Program-made: the position numbers and the translations under genes
Origin: JALOAT01 sp041685115
GTDB lineage: Bacteria > Pseudomonadota > Gammaproteobacteria > Thiohalomonadales > Thiohalomonadaceae
DNA length: 64,000 nt
Assembly: GCA_041685115.1 (NCBI GenBank)
Contig: JAWLGK010000017.1
Location: 1-64,000 of the forward strand
Direction: 5' to 3'
Notes under the pieces: generated by a model
Told to the model about the DNA's origin: nothing
What the model saw: the letters and a program-made list of their open reading frames with translations, nothing else
Databases searched by the model: none
Shown: one piece after another, positions 1 through 8,099 of the stretch
How positions within the stretch are numbered: the first letter of the stretch is position 1
How the letters are laid out: each line of letters opens with the position of its first letter

Positions 1-1158
1 GATACCGCACTGGCCCACGCACATGTCGAGGAAGTCTTCCCAGGCCTCGGCTTCGAGGTGCTTCACTTCCTTCGGCGTCAGGGTCTCGCGCAGCTTGGCA
101 AGGGCCGTGACGGTGTCCATGTAGATGGGACCGCGACCTTCCTGCATTTCCTTCAGCATGAGGTGGTTGCGCAGGCAGGAGGCCGGCACGGCGGCCTGGC
201 CGTACGGCGGGTAGTCGTTGAGCAGTTCCTTGTTCTTGACCATGTAGACTTCGCCGAAGGCGTTGACGGCCTGGGACTTGAACAGCAGGAACCAGGCGCC
301 TACCGGGCCGTAACCGTCCTTGAAGCGGGCGGGCACGAAGCGGTTTTCCATCATGGTCAGCTCGGCGCCGGCCTCGGCGGCCATGGCATAGGTGGAACCG
401 GCGTTCCACACCGGGTACCAGGCACGGCCGGTACCTTCACCCACGGAGCGCGGACGGAAGATGTTCACGCAACCGCCGGCGGCCAGCAGGATGGCCTTGG
501 CCTTGTAGACGTGGATGGTGTTGTCGCGGGTGGAGAAACCGACGGCGCCGGCGATGCGGGACGGGTCGTTCTTGTCGTTCACCAGCTTCACAATGAACAC
601 GCGTTCCTGGATGCGATCCAGGCCCAGCGCCTTCTTGGCGGCTTCGGCGACGATCCACTTGTAGGACTCGCCGTTGATCATGATCTGCCACTTGCCGGAA
701 CGCACGGGCTTGCCGCCGTCCTTCAGGGCCGGCAGGCCTTCGCGGATGGACTCGGCGCCGTCATGGCGCACGCCGTCGGCATCGGTCTTCCAGATGGGCA
801 GACCCCACTCCTCGAACAGGTGCACGGAGTCGTCCACGTGACGGCCCAGGTCGTAGGACAGGTCGTCGCGGGTGATGCCCATCAGGTCGTTGGAGACCAT
901 GCGGGCGTAGTCGGCGGGATCCTGCTCGGTGCCGATGTAGGTGTTGATGGCGGACAGGCCCTGGGCCACGGCACCGGAGCGGTCCATGGCGGCTTTGTCG
1001 ACCAGCTTGATCTTCACGTCTTTGCCGGTTTCGGCCTTGACGGCTTCCACCCAGCGCATCATTTCATAGGCGGCGCCGCAGCAAGCCATACCACCGCCGA
1101 TCAACAGAACGTCCAGTTCTTCCTGGACTACCTCAGGGGCTTCAAACGTACCAGCCAT
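1..1158 (-). CDS. aprA: Adenylylsulfate reductase alpha subunit AprA (C-terminal part outside window)
   Basis: AprA is the FAD subunit of dissimilatory APS reductase, a cytoplasmic enzyme that in sulfur oxidisers makes APS from sulfite and AMP. The window holds the first 386 residues of a family of roughly 620-660. The start is the ATG at 1158-1156, giving MAGTFEAPEVV. A flavin-binding glycine motif GGGMACCGAAYE lies near residues 22-33, followed by family-typical stretches such as DRSGAVAQGLSAINTYIG. The reading frame stays open to base 1. It lies 24 bp downstream of aprB in the same direction, so sat, aprB and aprA look like one operon. The oxidative direction is inferred from the overall gene content, not from this fragment. 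Confidence 0.97.
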   Translation of the reverse strand, partial: MAGTFEAPEVVQEELDVLLIGGGMACCGAAYEMMRWVEAVKAETGKDVKIKLVDKAAMDRSGAVAQGLSAINTYIGTEQDPADYARMVSNDLMGITRDDLSYDLGRHVDDSVHLFEEWGLPIWKTDADGVRHDGAESIREGLPALKDGGKPVRSGKWQIMINGESYKWIVAEAAKKALGLDRIQERVFIVKLVNDKNDPSRIAGAVGFSTRDNTIHVYKAKAILLAAGGCVNIFRPRSVGEGTGRAWYPVWNAGSTYAMAAEAGAELTMMENRFVPARFKDGYGPVGAWFLLFKSQAVNAFGEVYMVKNKELLNDYPPYGQAAVPASCLRNHLMLKEMQEGRGPIYMDTVTALAKLRETLTPKEVKHLEAEAWEDFLDMCVGQCGI

Positions 1159-1182
1159 GATCTTGGTTCCTCGATTCGTTGA

Positions 1183-1668
1183 TTACTTGCGGATCAGTTC
1201 GGCGGGGTTGCCGGCGCGGTAACCCTTCATCACGCCGCCTTCGGCGGTGCCCGTGAAGAAACCCGGCTTGGCAATGTCGGCCAGCTTGGCCGCGGGCTTG
1301 TTGCCGTACGGATCGATGGAGCCTTCCGGCGTGGTGCGGATGGGGAACTTGAAGCGCTTCATGGTGCCGTTGCGGAACTTGATGGTCCACATGATGGAGT
1401 CGGAACCACGCAGCGGCTGTACCTGGCCACCGAGCGGAACGATGTCGGCGTAGTGGCGTGCCTCGATGGCGCCCTGCGGGCAGATCTTCACGCAGGAGTA
1501 GCATTCCCAGCACTGCTCGGGTTCCTGATTGAACGCCTTCATGGCATGGCCGGTCTCGGAGCCGTCCTTGTCGAGCTTCATCAGGTCATGCGGGCAAATG
1601 TACATGCAGGCGGTCTTGTCCTGCCCCTTGCAACCATCGCACTTCTCGGTACGAACATAAGTTGGCAT
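1183..1668 (-). CDS. aprB: Adenylylsulfate reductase beta subunit AprB
   Basis: AprB is the ferredoxin-like subunit that carries electrons between the AprA flavin and the membrane or redox partner. The 161-residue protein has two [4Fe-4S] cysteine sets in its N-terminal half: CDGC followed by CMYICP (residues about 10-26), and CWECYSCVKICP (about 53-64). The C-terminal tail that wraps AprA in known structures is present. Length matches the family. It sits between sat and aprA on the same strand, as in other sulfur-oxidising Proteobacteria. Confidence 0.97.
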   Translation of the reverse strand: MPTYVRTEKCDGCKGQDKTACMYICPHDLMKLDKDGSETGHAMKAFNQEPEQCWECYSCVKICPQGAIEARHYADIVPLGGQVQPLRGSDSIMWTIKFRNGTMKRFKFPIRTTPEGSIDPYGNKPAAKLADIAKPGFFTGTAEGGVMKGYRAGNPAELIRK

Positions 1669-1742
1669 TTCTTTCTCACTCCTTCGTTGAAGTAGTCACA
1701 GACACACACGTCCCCGTCCCGCACGGAAGACGGTGAAAACCC

Positions 1743-2951
1743 TCATTTGGCCGAATGGCCGGTCAGCTTAACCTCCACCTTCTCGGTGAGCCCCCCGTAG
1801 TATTCGCGCAGGATGGCCAGCACCTCGGGGCGGGAGAATTCGGCCGGCACTTCGGCGTCCTCCGAAAGCATCTTGCGCAACTTGGTGCCCGACAGCAGCA
1901 GGCGGTCGTCCGCGCCGTGCGGGCAGGTGCGCGCGGAGGCCATGCCGCCGCACTTGTAACACCAGAAGGTCCAGTCGATTTTCAGCGGCTGGGTCTCCAG
2001 AGATCCCTTCGGGATTTCGTCGAAGATGTGGTGCGCATCGAACGGGCCGTAGTAGCTGCCGACGCCGGCATGGTCACGGCCCACGATGAGGTGCGAGCAG
2101 CCGTAGTTCTGACGGAACAGCGCGTGCAGCAGCGCCTCGCGCGGACCGGCGTAGCGCATGTCCAGCGGATAACCCGCCTGCACGATGGTGTTGTTGACGA
2201 AATAGTTCTCGACCAGGGTGCCGATGGCGCGGGCACGCACGTCGGCCGGGATGTCGCCGGGCTTGAGGTTGCCGAGCAGGGAGTGGATCAGCACGCCGTC
2301 GCAAGTCTCGATGGCGACCTTGGCGAGGTATTCGTGGGAGCGGTGCATGGGGTTGCGGGTCTGGAACGCCGCCACCTTGCTCCAGCCCATGGATTCGAAC
2401 AGCTCACGGGTCTGCTTCGGGGTGAGGAACAGATCGCCGTACTTGCTGGGGAACTCGCCCTGGGACAGCACCTTGACTGGGCCCGCCAGGTTGACGTCGG
2501 CCTGCTCCATCACCATCTTGACGCCCGGGTGCTCCATGTCGGTGGTCTTGAACACCGTGGCGCATTCGTGGGCCTTGTCGATGGTGTACTTCTCGGTGAC
2601 CTGCATGGTGGCGAGGATCTCGCCGTTGTCCGCGTCCACCAGGGCGATCTCGGCGCCGGTCTTGAGTCCGTCCGCCGTGGCCTTGTCGGTGGAGAGGGTG
2701 ATGGGAATGGGCCAGAACAGACCGCTGGCCGTCTTCATGCCATCACACACCCCCTGCCAGTCGGCATGGGTCATGAAGCCGTCGAGCGGTGTGAAGCCGC
2801 CGATACCCAGCATGATGATGTCACCCTTCTCGCGCGAGCTAACCCGCACCTGGGGCAGGGACCGAGCGCGCGCCTGCTCAGCCTTCAGCGCTTCGCCTTC
2901 AAGCAACAGGGGCTTCAGACTGCCGCCACCGTGCGGATTGACCAATGCCAT
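1743..2951 (-). CDS. sat: Sulfate adenylyltransferase (ATP sulfurylase)
   Basis: Sat interconverts APS plus PPi with ATP plus sulfate. Next to aprBA in a sulfur oxidiser it would run toward ATP synthesis. The 402-residue protein is the homooligomeric Sat type, not CysDN. It shows QTRNPMHRSH at about 197-206 and GRDHAG at about 291-296, the two nucleotide and sulfate binding signatures. A CYKC pair near 331-334 with a further CPH near 343-345 matches the zinc site seen in some bacterial Sat proteins. The ATG is preceded by GGAGAGGAA. As the most upstream gene of the apparent operon it should lie nearest the promoter. Confidence 0.96.
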   Translation of the reverse strand: MALVNPHGGGSLKPLLLEGEALKAEQARARSLPQVRVSSREKGDIIMLGIGGFTPLDGFMTHADWQGVCDGMKTASGLFWPIPITLSTDKATADGLKTGAEIALVDADNGEILATMQVTEKYTIDKAHECATVFKTTDMEHPGVKMVMEQADVNLAGPVKVLSQGEFPSKYGDLFLTPKQTRELFESMGWSKVAAFQTRNPMHRSHEYLAKVAIETCDGVLIHSLLGNLKPGDIPADVRARAIGTLVENYFVNNTIVQAGYPLDMRYAGPREALLHALFRQNYGCSHLIVGRDHAGVGSYYGPFDAHHIFDEIPKGSLETQPLKIDWTFWCYKCGGMASARTCPHGADDRLLLSGTKLRKMLSEDAEVPAEFSRPEVLAILREYYGGLTEKVEVKLTGHSAK

Positions 2952-3306
2952 ACGCGTTCCTCTCCGTCAAAATCGGGCGACGTTGTGTCGTAGCGTCTAC
3001 CGGTAGTTATGCCGCTGGAAGTGAAGGCTAGCACCTGTTTTGAAAACACGGGAACGCACATTTCTTTATGGGCAGATAAGCGACACCGATTTAAGCATTT
3101 GCTAATTGATTTTGGTCAGTTTCTGGCGTTTATCACACCACCTGAAGGTTCCCGTCGAGACCACCCCGCCGCACGCTAACATAAAGCAAACACTGAAATT
3201 TCCTGCCTCTGCCACACTAAGCATTTTGCGTACACCGGAAAACTGTGCGCTTGGGCACAGTTGCAGCACACTAGACTTGGTCTACGCTTAAATACCCTCT
3301 AATAAA
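2952..3306. other. Intergenic region upstream of sat, no gene seen
   Basis: I see no supported gene in these 355 bases; the short plus-strand frame here is AT-richer than neighbouring genes and matches nothing I recognise. Two palindromes stand out. One is the 13-bp TGTTTTGAAAACA at 3036-3048, about 85 bases before the sat ATG. The other is the longer inverted repeat at 3240-3263, listed separately. The region should hold the sat-aprBA promoter, but I cannot assign its -35 and -10 boxes with confidence. Confidence 0.6.
3240..3263. promoter_or_regulatory. Inverted repeat, CRP-like box or weak terminator
   Basis: The arms AACTGTGC (3241-3248) and GCACAGTT (3255-3262) are perfect complements around a 6-base centre, giving TGTGC-N6-GCACA. 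The architecture is almost that of the palindrome upstream of mshI at 20932-20955 and resembles CRP-family operators. It also lies 44 bases after the stop of the minus-strand gene ending at 3307 and is followed on that strand by TTTTCC, so it could be a weak terminator. Sequence alone does not decide. Confidence 0.4.
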
Positions 3307-4497
3307 CTAAAATTCCGTGCGCTCCCCATCATCACCGGCCGACCACTGCGCCGTGGCCAGCCCAGTGCCCAGATCAGCCTCGATGAGGCGGCGCCTGACT
3401 TCGAGCAGGCGCTCGATGAGGGCGGGCTCGCGTTTAGCGTAGGCGTCGGCGTCCGGCACCCGGTTGACCACCACGCCAAGCAGTTCAGTGATGGCGTTGC
3501 CGATGGAGTTCTGGCTGATGGTAACGATGAGTTTGCCTGCGTCGTTGCGGTAGATGAGCTGTTTGAAGGCCGGCTGCCAGCGAATCGCGTTCGCGTACTT
3601 GGCATCATGGACACAGCGGTCGCGCACCTTCTTGGCGGTGGCGAGAAAATCGTCGTTGCACAGCAGCACCCGTTCGACCTCGGCGGGGAAATGCACGTCG
3701 TCCAGACGGTCGGCATTGCGCGTCGAGACCTGGGAAAAGAATGTACGGTAGAAATCCAGGAAGCCCTTGAGCACTTGATCGTATTCCTCCCAGAACGCCG
3801 CCTTACTGAGCGCGGCGGCACCGCCGCGCACCTCCCAGCTCGGCAGCCCCTGTGGATAGCCGGTGAGGCGCAGACGTGCATCGGCATCGCTCGCAGGGCT
3901 TAGCATTTCCAACTGCAACGCGGTATCGAAGAATTCGCGGTAGACCTCGCGCATGTACGCCTGGAACAGGCTGTGCTGACCGCCGTCGGTGAGATTCGGG
4001 TTGGCCGGATCCGCCGCCTTGGCGCGGCGCAGTTCGTCCATGGGAAACACGATGAAATGATTGTGCAGCATGCGGATGCTCGGCACGCCGGGCGAGGTGA
4101 GCGGCCAGGTGGCATCGAGGCTTGCCTCGCCAGCCAGCACCAGGGCCTCGCCCGGGTCCGGGTACTGTTCAAGCATGTAGTCGAGGATCACGTGGTTCAT
4201 CCTGTTCCACACCCGACGCGTGGCCTCGGGCACCTGGGTGCGCCGCACCGGGCGACCGAGGGGATTCAGGATGGTGTTCGAGGTGTTGTAGATGATGGAC
4301 GTATCGAACTCGTTGCTGTGGCCAAGGGCCTTGCGGTACAGCAGCAGGTTCTCTGGGTTCAGCAGCAGCCCGTTGTTGTGGACGAGGTCGTTGAGGTTTT
4401 CGGTGCTGTTGAAAAACTCGTTGGGCTTCATGCCCTCCGGCACGTCGAGGGGGATGGGACGGAAGGGTGTGACGATCTCACGGGGTGCAGACTGCAT
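3307..4497 (-). CDS. Conserved-looking protein of unknown function beside sat
   Basis: This 396-residue protein is not one I recognise. It appears soluble, with no signal peptide or membrane segment, and has mixed composition with many aromatic and acidic residues, as in a folded globular protein. A motif MLHNHFIVFPM near residue 145 resembles a histidine cluster in spacing but is not a canonical HIT motif. The start is the ATG at 4497, because AAAGGAG lies 7 bases before it; an in-frame ATG 10 codons upstream overlaps that ribosome binding site. It is co-oriented with sat but 355 bases away. Proximity hints at a role in sulfur or nucleotide metabolism, which is inference only. Confidence 0.75.
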   Translation of the reverse strand: MQSAPREIVTPFRPIPLDVPEGMKPNEFFNSTENLNDLVHNNGLLLNPENLLLYRKALGHSNEFDTSIIYNTSNTILNPLGRPVRRTQVPEATRRVWNRMNHVILDYMLEQYPDPGEALVLAGEASLDATWPLTSPGVPSIRMLHNHFIVFPMDELRRAKAADPANPNLTDGGQHSLFQAYMREVYREFFDTALQLEMLSPASDADARLRLTGYPQGLPSWEVRGGAAALSKAAFWEEYDQVLKGFLDFYRTFFSQVSTRNADRLDDVHFPAEVERVLLCNDDFLATAKKVRDRCVHDAKYANAIRWQPAFKQLIYRNDAGKLIVTISQNSIGNAITELLGVVVNRVPDADAYAKREPALIERLLEVRRRLIEADLGTGLATAQWSAGDDGERTEF

Positions 4498-4761
4498 GTA
4501 ATGGCTCCTTTGCTGAACCCCCATCATGACAAGCCGTCAGGGATTCCAGACCTCAAACGTTTTAATAACCATATAAAGCCATTACCAGTGGCGCAGGTGT
4601 CTCATCGCACCTAGCATCCGTTAGTGAAGCGCTGACCGCATCACAAAGCTTCACTATAACTACAGGTTGCGGCGAACAAACAAACAGAGCGCGGTTTCCG
4701 GTGCGAAAAAACCGGAGAAGCCGTGAGTCTTTTTTTTTCGAAATAAACATGGAGAAACCAC
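4498..4761. other. Divergent intergenic region between the unknown gene and adk
   Basis: No gene is supported here. It must contain promoters for the minus-strand unknown gene and for adk. An AT-rich stretch around 4557-4580 is the likely promoter zone of the minus-strand gene, and the adk promoter candidate is listed separately. The adk leader contains a small CGGTTT/AAACCG stem and a run of nine T at about 4730-4738. Whether that attenuates adk is unknown. Confidence 0.5.
4632..4660 (+). promoter_or_regulatory. Candidate sigma-70 promoter of adk
   Basis: CTGACC at 4632-4637 and TATAAC at 4655-4660 are separated by 17 bases, close to the housekeeping consensus. It lies about 100 bases upstream of the adk ATG. 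The -10 box is better than the -35 box, so this is a moderate candidate. Confidence 0.4.
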
Positions 4762-5415
4762 ATGCGCCTCATACTTCTCGGTGGCCCCGGGGCCGGCAAG
4801 GGCACACAAGCCAATTACATCAAGGAACGCTACGGCATCCCGCAGATCTCCACGGGCGACATGCTGCGTGCCGCGGTCAAGGCCGGTACGCCCCTCGGCA
4901 TGGAAGCGAAAAAGATCATGGATGCCGGCGGGCTGGTATCCGACGACATCATCATCAACCTCGTGAAAGAACGTATCCGCGAGCCCGATTGCGCCAAGGG
5001 TTTCCTGTTCGATGGCTTTCCCCGCACCATTCCCCAGGCCGAAGCCATGCGCGAAGCCGGTGTCGCCATCGACTACGTGGTGGAGATCGACGTGCCCGAC
5101 GCGGAGATCATCCAGCGCATGAGCGGGCGGCGTGTACACGTGGCCTCGGGCCGCACCTACCACGTGGTGTTCAATCCGCCGCGCCAGGAAGGTAAGGACG
5201 ATGTCACCGACGAGCCTCTCATCCAGCGCGACGATGACCGGGAGGAGACCGTGAAGAAGCGTCTCGAGGTCTACCACGCGCAAACCGAACCGCTGGTGGA
5301 TTACTACGCCAGCTGGGCTGCCATGGGCGATGGTCACGCACCGAAATATGTCAAGATTGCCGGCACAGGCAAGGTCGAGGCGATCCGCAACGCCATTTTC
5401 GACGCCCTGGGCTGA
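4762..5415 (+). CDS. adk: Adenylate kinase
   Basis: Adenylate kinase equilibrates ATP plus AMP with two ADP in the cytoplasm. In an APS-reductase organism it also connects to the AMP used by AprAB. The 217-residue protein begins MRLILLGGPGAGKGTQA, whose GGPGAGKGT is the P-loop, and contains DGFPRT near residues 84-89. The lid (residues about 122-160) is the long form without cysteines, as in Gram-negative enzymes. The ATG follows GGAG at 8 bases. It is followed by the PPi-phosphofructokinase on the same strand. Confidence 0.97.
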   Translation: MRLILLGGPGAGKGTQANYIKERYGIPQISTGDMLRAAVKAGTPLGMEAKKIMDAGGLVSDDIIINLVKERIREPDCAKGFLFDGFPRTIPQAEAMREAGVAIDYVVEIDVPDAEIIQRMSGRRVHVASGRTYHVVFNPPRQEGKDDVTDEPLIQRDDDREETVKKRLEVYHAQTEPLVDYYASWAAMGDGHAPKYVKIAGTGKVEAIRNAIFDALG

Positions 5416-5418
5416 AGC

Positions 5419-5435
5419 GGCCGGCGGCGCCGGCC
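5419..5435. terminator. GC-rich hairpin between adk and pfp
   Basis: GGCCGGC and GCCGGCC form a perfect 7-bp stem with a 3-base loop right after the adk stop. No run of T follows, so it may be an mRNA-stabilising hairpin or attenuator and not a complete intrinsic terminator. Confidence 0.4.
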
Positions 5436-5535
5436 TAGGAGAATGTCCGGCAAAGACGGGCGAAGCTGTCACCGCCGCGACCACTGTGGCTAACTGGATC
5501 TTTTCGAAAGACTTCGAGTGGATGGGAGCATAGTA

Positions 5536-6792
5536 ATGGCCAACAAGAAGAATGCGTTCTACGCGCAATCGGGGGGCGTCACCGCCGTCATCAACGCCTC
5601 CGCCTGCGGTGTGATCGAAACCGCGCGCAAGCACGGCGATCAGATCGGCAAGGTCTACGCCGGCCGCAACGGCATCATCGGCGCACTGACCGAAGACCTC
5701 ATCGATACCAGCCTGGAGTCCAGCGAAGACATCGCCGCACTGCGCCATACACCTTCGGGCGGCTTCGGCTCCTGCCGCTACAAGCTCAAGAGCCTGGAAA
5801 AGAACCGCCGCGAATACGAGCGCCTCATCGAGGTGTTCAAGGCGCACAATATCGGTTACTTCTTCTACAACGGCGGCGGCGACTCGGCAGACACCTGCTA
5901 CAAGGTATCGCAGCTGTCCGAGGCCATGGGTTTCCCCATCCAGGCCATCCATGTGCCCAAGACCGTGGACAACGACCTGCCCATCACCGACAACTGCCCA
6001 GGCTTCGGCTCCGTGGCCAAGTACATCGCCGTATCCGCGCTGGAGGCCTCCTTCGACGTGCGTTCCATGGCCAAGACCTCCACCAAGGTGTTCGTGCTGG
6101 AAGTCATGGGCCGCCACGCGGGGTGGATCGCCGCGGCGGGCGGACTGGTGGAGCAGCGCGGCATCCCGGTGGTCATCCTGTTTCCGGAGATCGAATTCGA
6201 TCAGGCCAAGTTCCTGGCCAAGGTGAAGGACAACGTGCAAAAGCACGGCTTCTGCACGGTGGTGGTATCCGAAGGCTGCCACTGGCCCGACGGCCGGTTC
6301 CTCGCCGAGCAGGGCACCCGCGACGCCTTCGGTCACGCCCAGTTGGGCGGTGCGGCGCCGGTGGTGGCGAACATGGTCAAGGAGGCCCACGGCTACAAGT
6401 TCCACTGGGCGGTGGCCGACTACCTGCAACGCGCCGCCCGCCACCTTGCCTCGCGTTCGGATGTGGAGCAGGCCTATGCCATGGGCAAGGCGGCGGTGGA
6501 ATTCGCCCTGGCCGGCGACAACGCGGTCATGCCGGCGGTGGTGCGCAAGTCATCCTCGCCCTACGTCTGGGAGGTGGGCAAGGCGGATCTTGCCAATGTG
6601 GCCAACGTGGAGAAATTCATGCCCCGCGACTTCATCACCGAAGACGGCTTCGGCATCACCGAGAAGTGCCGCGAGTACCTGGTGCCGCTCATCGAGGGTG
6701 AGGACTACCCCCCCTACGAGGGCGGCCTGCCCCGCTACGTGACTCTCAAGAACATGGCGGTGGATAAGAAACTGCCGGCCTTCGAGATCTAG
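5536..6792 (+). CDS. pfp: PPi-dependent 6-phosphofructokinase
   Basis: This 418-residue enzyme belongs to the phosphofructokinase family, which phosphorylates fructose 6-phosphate. The diagnostic PKTVDND at about 141-147 carries the lysine of PPi-dependent enzymes where ATP-dependent ones have glycine (PGTxDND). NGGGDSADT at about 112-120 and MGRHAGW at about 191-197 are other family signatures. PPi enzymes are reversible and common in autotrophs and methylotrophs. The ATG at 5536 is chosen because GGGAG lies 7 bases upstream; a GTG six codons earlier lacks a site. With Sat upstream it makes PPi a shared metabolite of sulfur oxidation and sugar phosphate metabolism (inference). Confidence 0.93.
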   Translation: MANKKNAFYAQSGGVTAVINASACGVIETARKHGDQIGKVYAGRNGIIGALTEDLIDTSLESSEDIAALRHTPSGGFGSCRYKLKSLEKNRREYERLIEVFKAHNIGYFFYNGGGDSADTCYKVSQLSEAMGFPIQAIHVPKTVDNDLPITDNCPGFGSVAKYIAVSALEASFDVRSMAKTSTKVFVLEVMGRHAGWIAAAGGLVEQRGIPVVILFPEIEFDQAKFLAKVKDNVQKHGFCTVVVSEGCHWPDGRFLAEQGTRDAFGHAQLGGAAPVVANMVKEAHGYKFHWAVADYLQRAARHLASRSDVEQAYAMGKAAVEFALAGDNAVMPAVVRKSSSPYVWEVGKADLANVANVEKFMPRDFITEDGFGITEKCREYLVPLIEGEDYPPYEGGLPRYVTLKNMAVDKKLPAFEI

Positions 6793-6796
6793 ACGT

Positions 6797-6991
6797 AACG
6801 CGGAGGACGCGGAGGCGCGGAGGACGCGGAGGGAAAACTCTCTCGTTCTCGCGCTTTCTGCGGCCGCGCTCCCACTGTCGTACATCCTCCCAGCAATACC
6901 GCACGACTTTCGGTGGAAAGCGCTCCGAAGTTTCGTTGGCTGCCCCGCTTGCTATCCTCCGCGATCTCCGCGCCTCCGCGCCCTCCGCGTT
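6797..6991. repeat. Intergenic inverted-repeat element, CGCGGAGG family copy 1
   Basis: Each end consists of about four 9-bp units of the type ACGCGGAGG. The left arm (6797-6833) and right arm (6956-6991) are complementary over about 36 bp with three or four mismatches, and the inner 120 bases are unique. The element fills most of the gap between the phosphofructokinase gene and moaA. Two further copies lie at 14299-14439 and 16481-16570. Confidence 0.9.
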
Positions 6992-7086
6992 AAAACATGC
7001 TGGTCGCGGGTGCGCCCCCCCCATTCGGGCTGTGACTTGGCCGGTGGTTGGGCACTATACTCAACCGACCCCCGGAAACTGTTCCT

Positions 7087-8070
7087 ATGTCGCAGCTCAC
7101 CGATCCCTTTGGCCGTCACATCGAATACGTGCGCATCTCCGTGACGGATCGCTGCGATCTGCGCTGCTTCTATTGCATGCCCAAGGGCTTCCACGATTTC
7201 GAGGAGCCGGAAAACTGGCTGAGCTTCGACGAAATCACCCGGGTGATGGGGGCCTTCGCCGAACTGGGCGTGCGCCGGGCGCGCATCACCGGCGGCGAGC
7301 CGCTGGTGCGCCGTGACCTCCCGCAACTCGCCGCGCAATTGGCCGCCCTGCCGGGTATTGAAGACCTGTCCCTGTCCACCAATGCTGTGCAACTGGAACG
7401 CCATGCGGCCGAGCTGCGCCGTGCCGGTGTCACACGCCTCAACGTCAGCCTCGATACCCTGGATGGGGAGCGCTTCCACACCATTACGGGCGGCGGGCGA
7501 CTCGACAAGGTGCTTGCCGGCCTGGCGGCCGCGAAGCAGGCCGGCTTTGCCCCGGTGAAGATCAATATGGTCGTCATGAAGGGCGTCAACGACGACGAAG
7601 TGGAGGCGATGGTCGATTTCTGCATCGAGCACGACTTCACCCTGCGTTTCATCGAGACCATGCCCATGGGTGACACCGGGCGCGAGGCCACCGGGCGCTA
7701 CGTGGATCTGCGCGAGGTGCGCGAACGCCTGGAGCGCCGCTATACCCTGCTGCCGGGCGTCATGCCGGGCGGCGGACCCGCCAACTACATGCGCGTGGCC
7801 GGCACCGAGTTGCGCATCGGCTTCATCACGCCCATCTCCCAGCATTTCTGCGAGACCTGTAACCGGGTGCGGCTGTCCGTGGACGGTACGCTATACATGT
7901 GTCTCGGCCAGGAGCACGCGTTCGAACTGCGCCCCCTGTTGCGCGCCGGTGCCGATGCCGAGGCCCTGAAGGCGGCCATTTTCGAGGCCATCGCCCTCAA
8001 GCCCGCTCGCCACGAGTTCACCGAGAAGCCTTCACAAGTCATGCGTTTCATGTCGAAGACCGGCGGCTGA
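7087..8070 (+). CDS. moaA: GTP 3',8-cyclase MoaA (molybdenum cofactor biosynthesis)
   Basis: MoaA is a radical SAM enzyme that starts molybdopterin synthesis from GTP. The 327-residue protein has the SAM cluster motif C23-x3-C27-x2-C30 (RCDLRCFYC). A second cluster region, CETCNRVRLSVDG, is followed by a further cysteine (MCLG). It ends in the conserved Gly-Gly tail needed for catalysis. The ATG at 7087 fits the family N-terminus; the ribosome binding site is weak (GGAAA), so a start 13 codons upstream is not excluded. The downstream neighbour encodes an HDOD protein, not another moa gene. Confidence 0.95.
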   Translation: MSQLTDPFGRHIEYVRISVTDRCDLRCFYCMPKGFHDFEEPENWLSFDEITRVMGAFAELGVRRARITGGEPLVRRDLPQLAAQLAALPGIEDLSLSTNAVQLERHAAELRRAGVTRLNVSLDTLDGERFHTITGGGRLDKVLAGLAAAKQAGFAPVKINMVVMKGVNDDEVEAMVDFCIEHDFTLRFIETMPMGDTGREATGRYVDLREVRERLERRYTLLPGVMPGGGPANYMRVAGTELRIGFITPISQHFCETCNRVRLSVDGTLYMCLGQEHAFELRPLLRAGADAEALKAAIFEAIALKPARHEFTEKPSQVMRFMSKTGG

Positions 8071-8099
8071 GCCTCGCCAAAGGAAGCCGTTTCGTCGGA

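Noticed and set aside
3036..3048. TGTTTTGAAAACA palindrome as an operator of sat
   Set aside because: Short AT palindrome without recognisable family match; noted but not strong enough to list as a site.
3106..3291. A 61-residue plus-strand open frame between sat and the unknown gene
   Set aside because: No ribosome binding site, AT-rich composition unlike nearby genes, and it overlaps the palindromes.
4660..6444. A 594-residue minus-strand open frame over adk and the phosphofructokinase
   Set aside because: Antisense to two recognised genes with no domain of its own.
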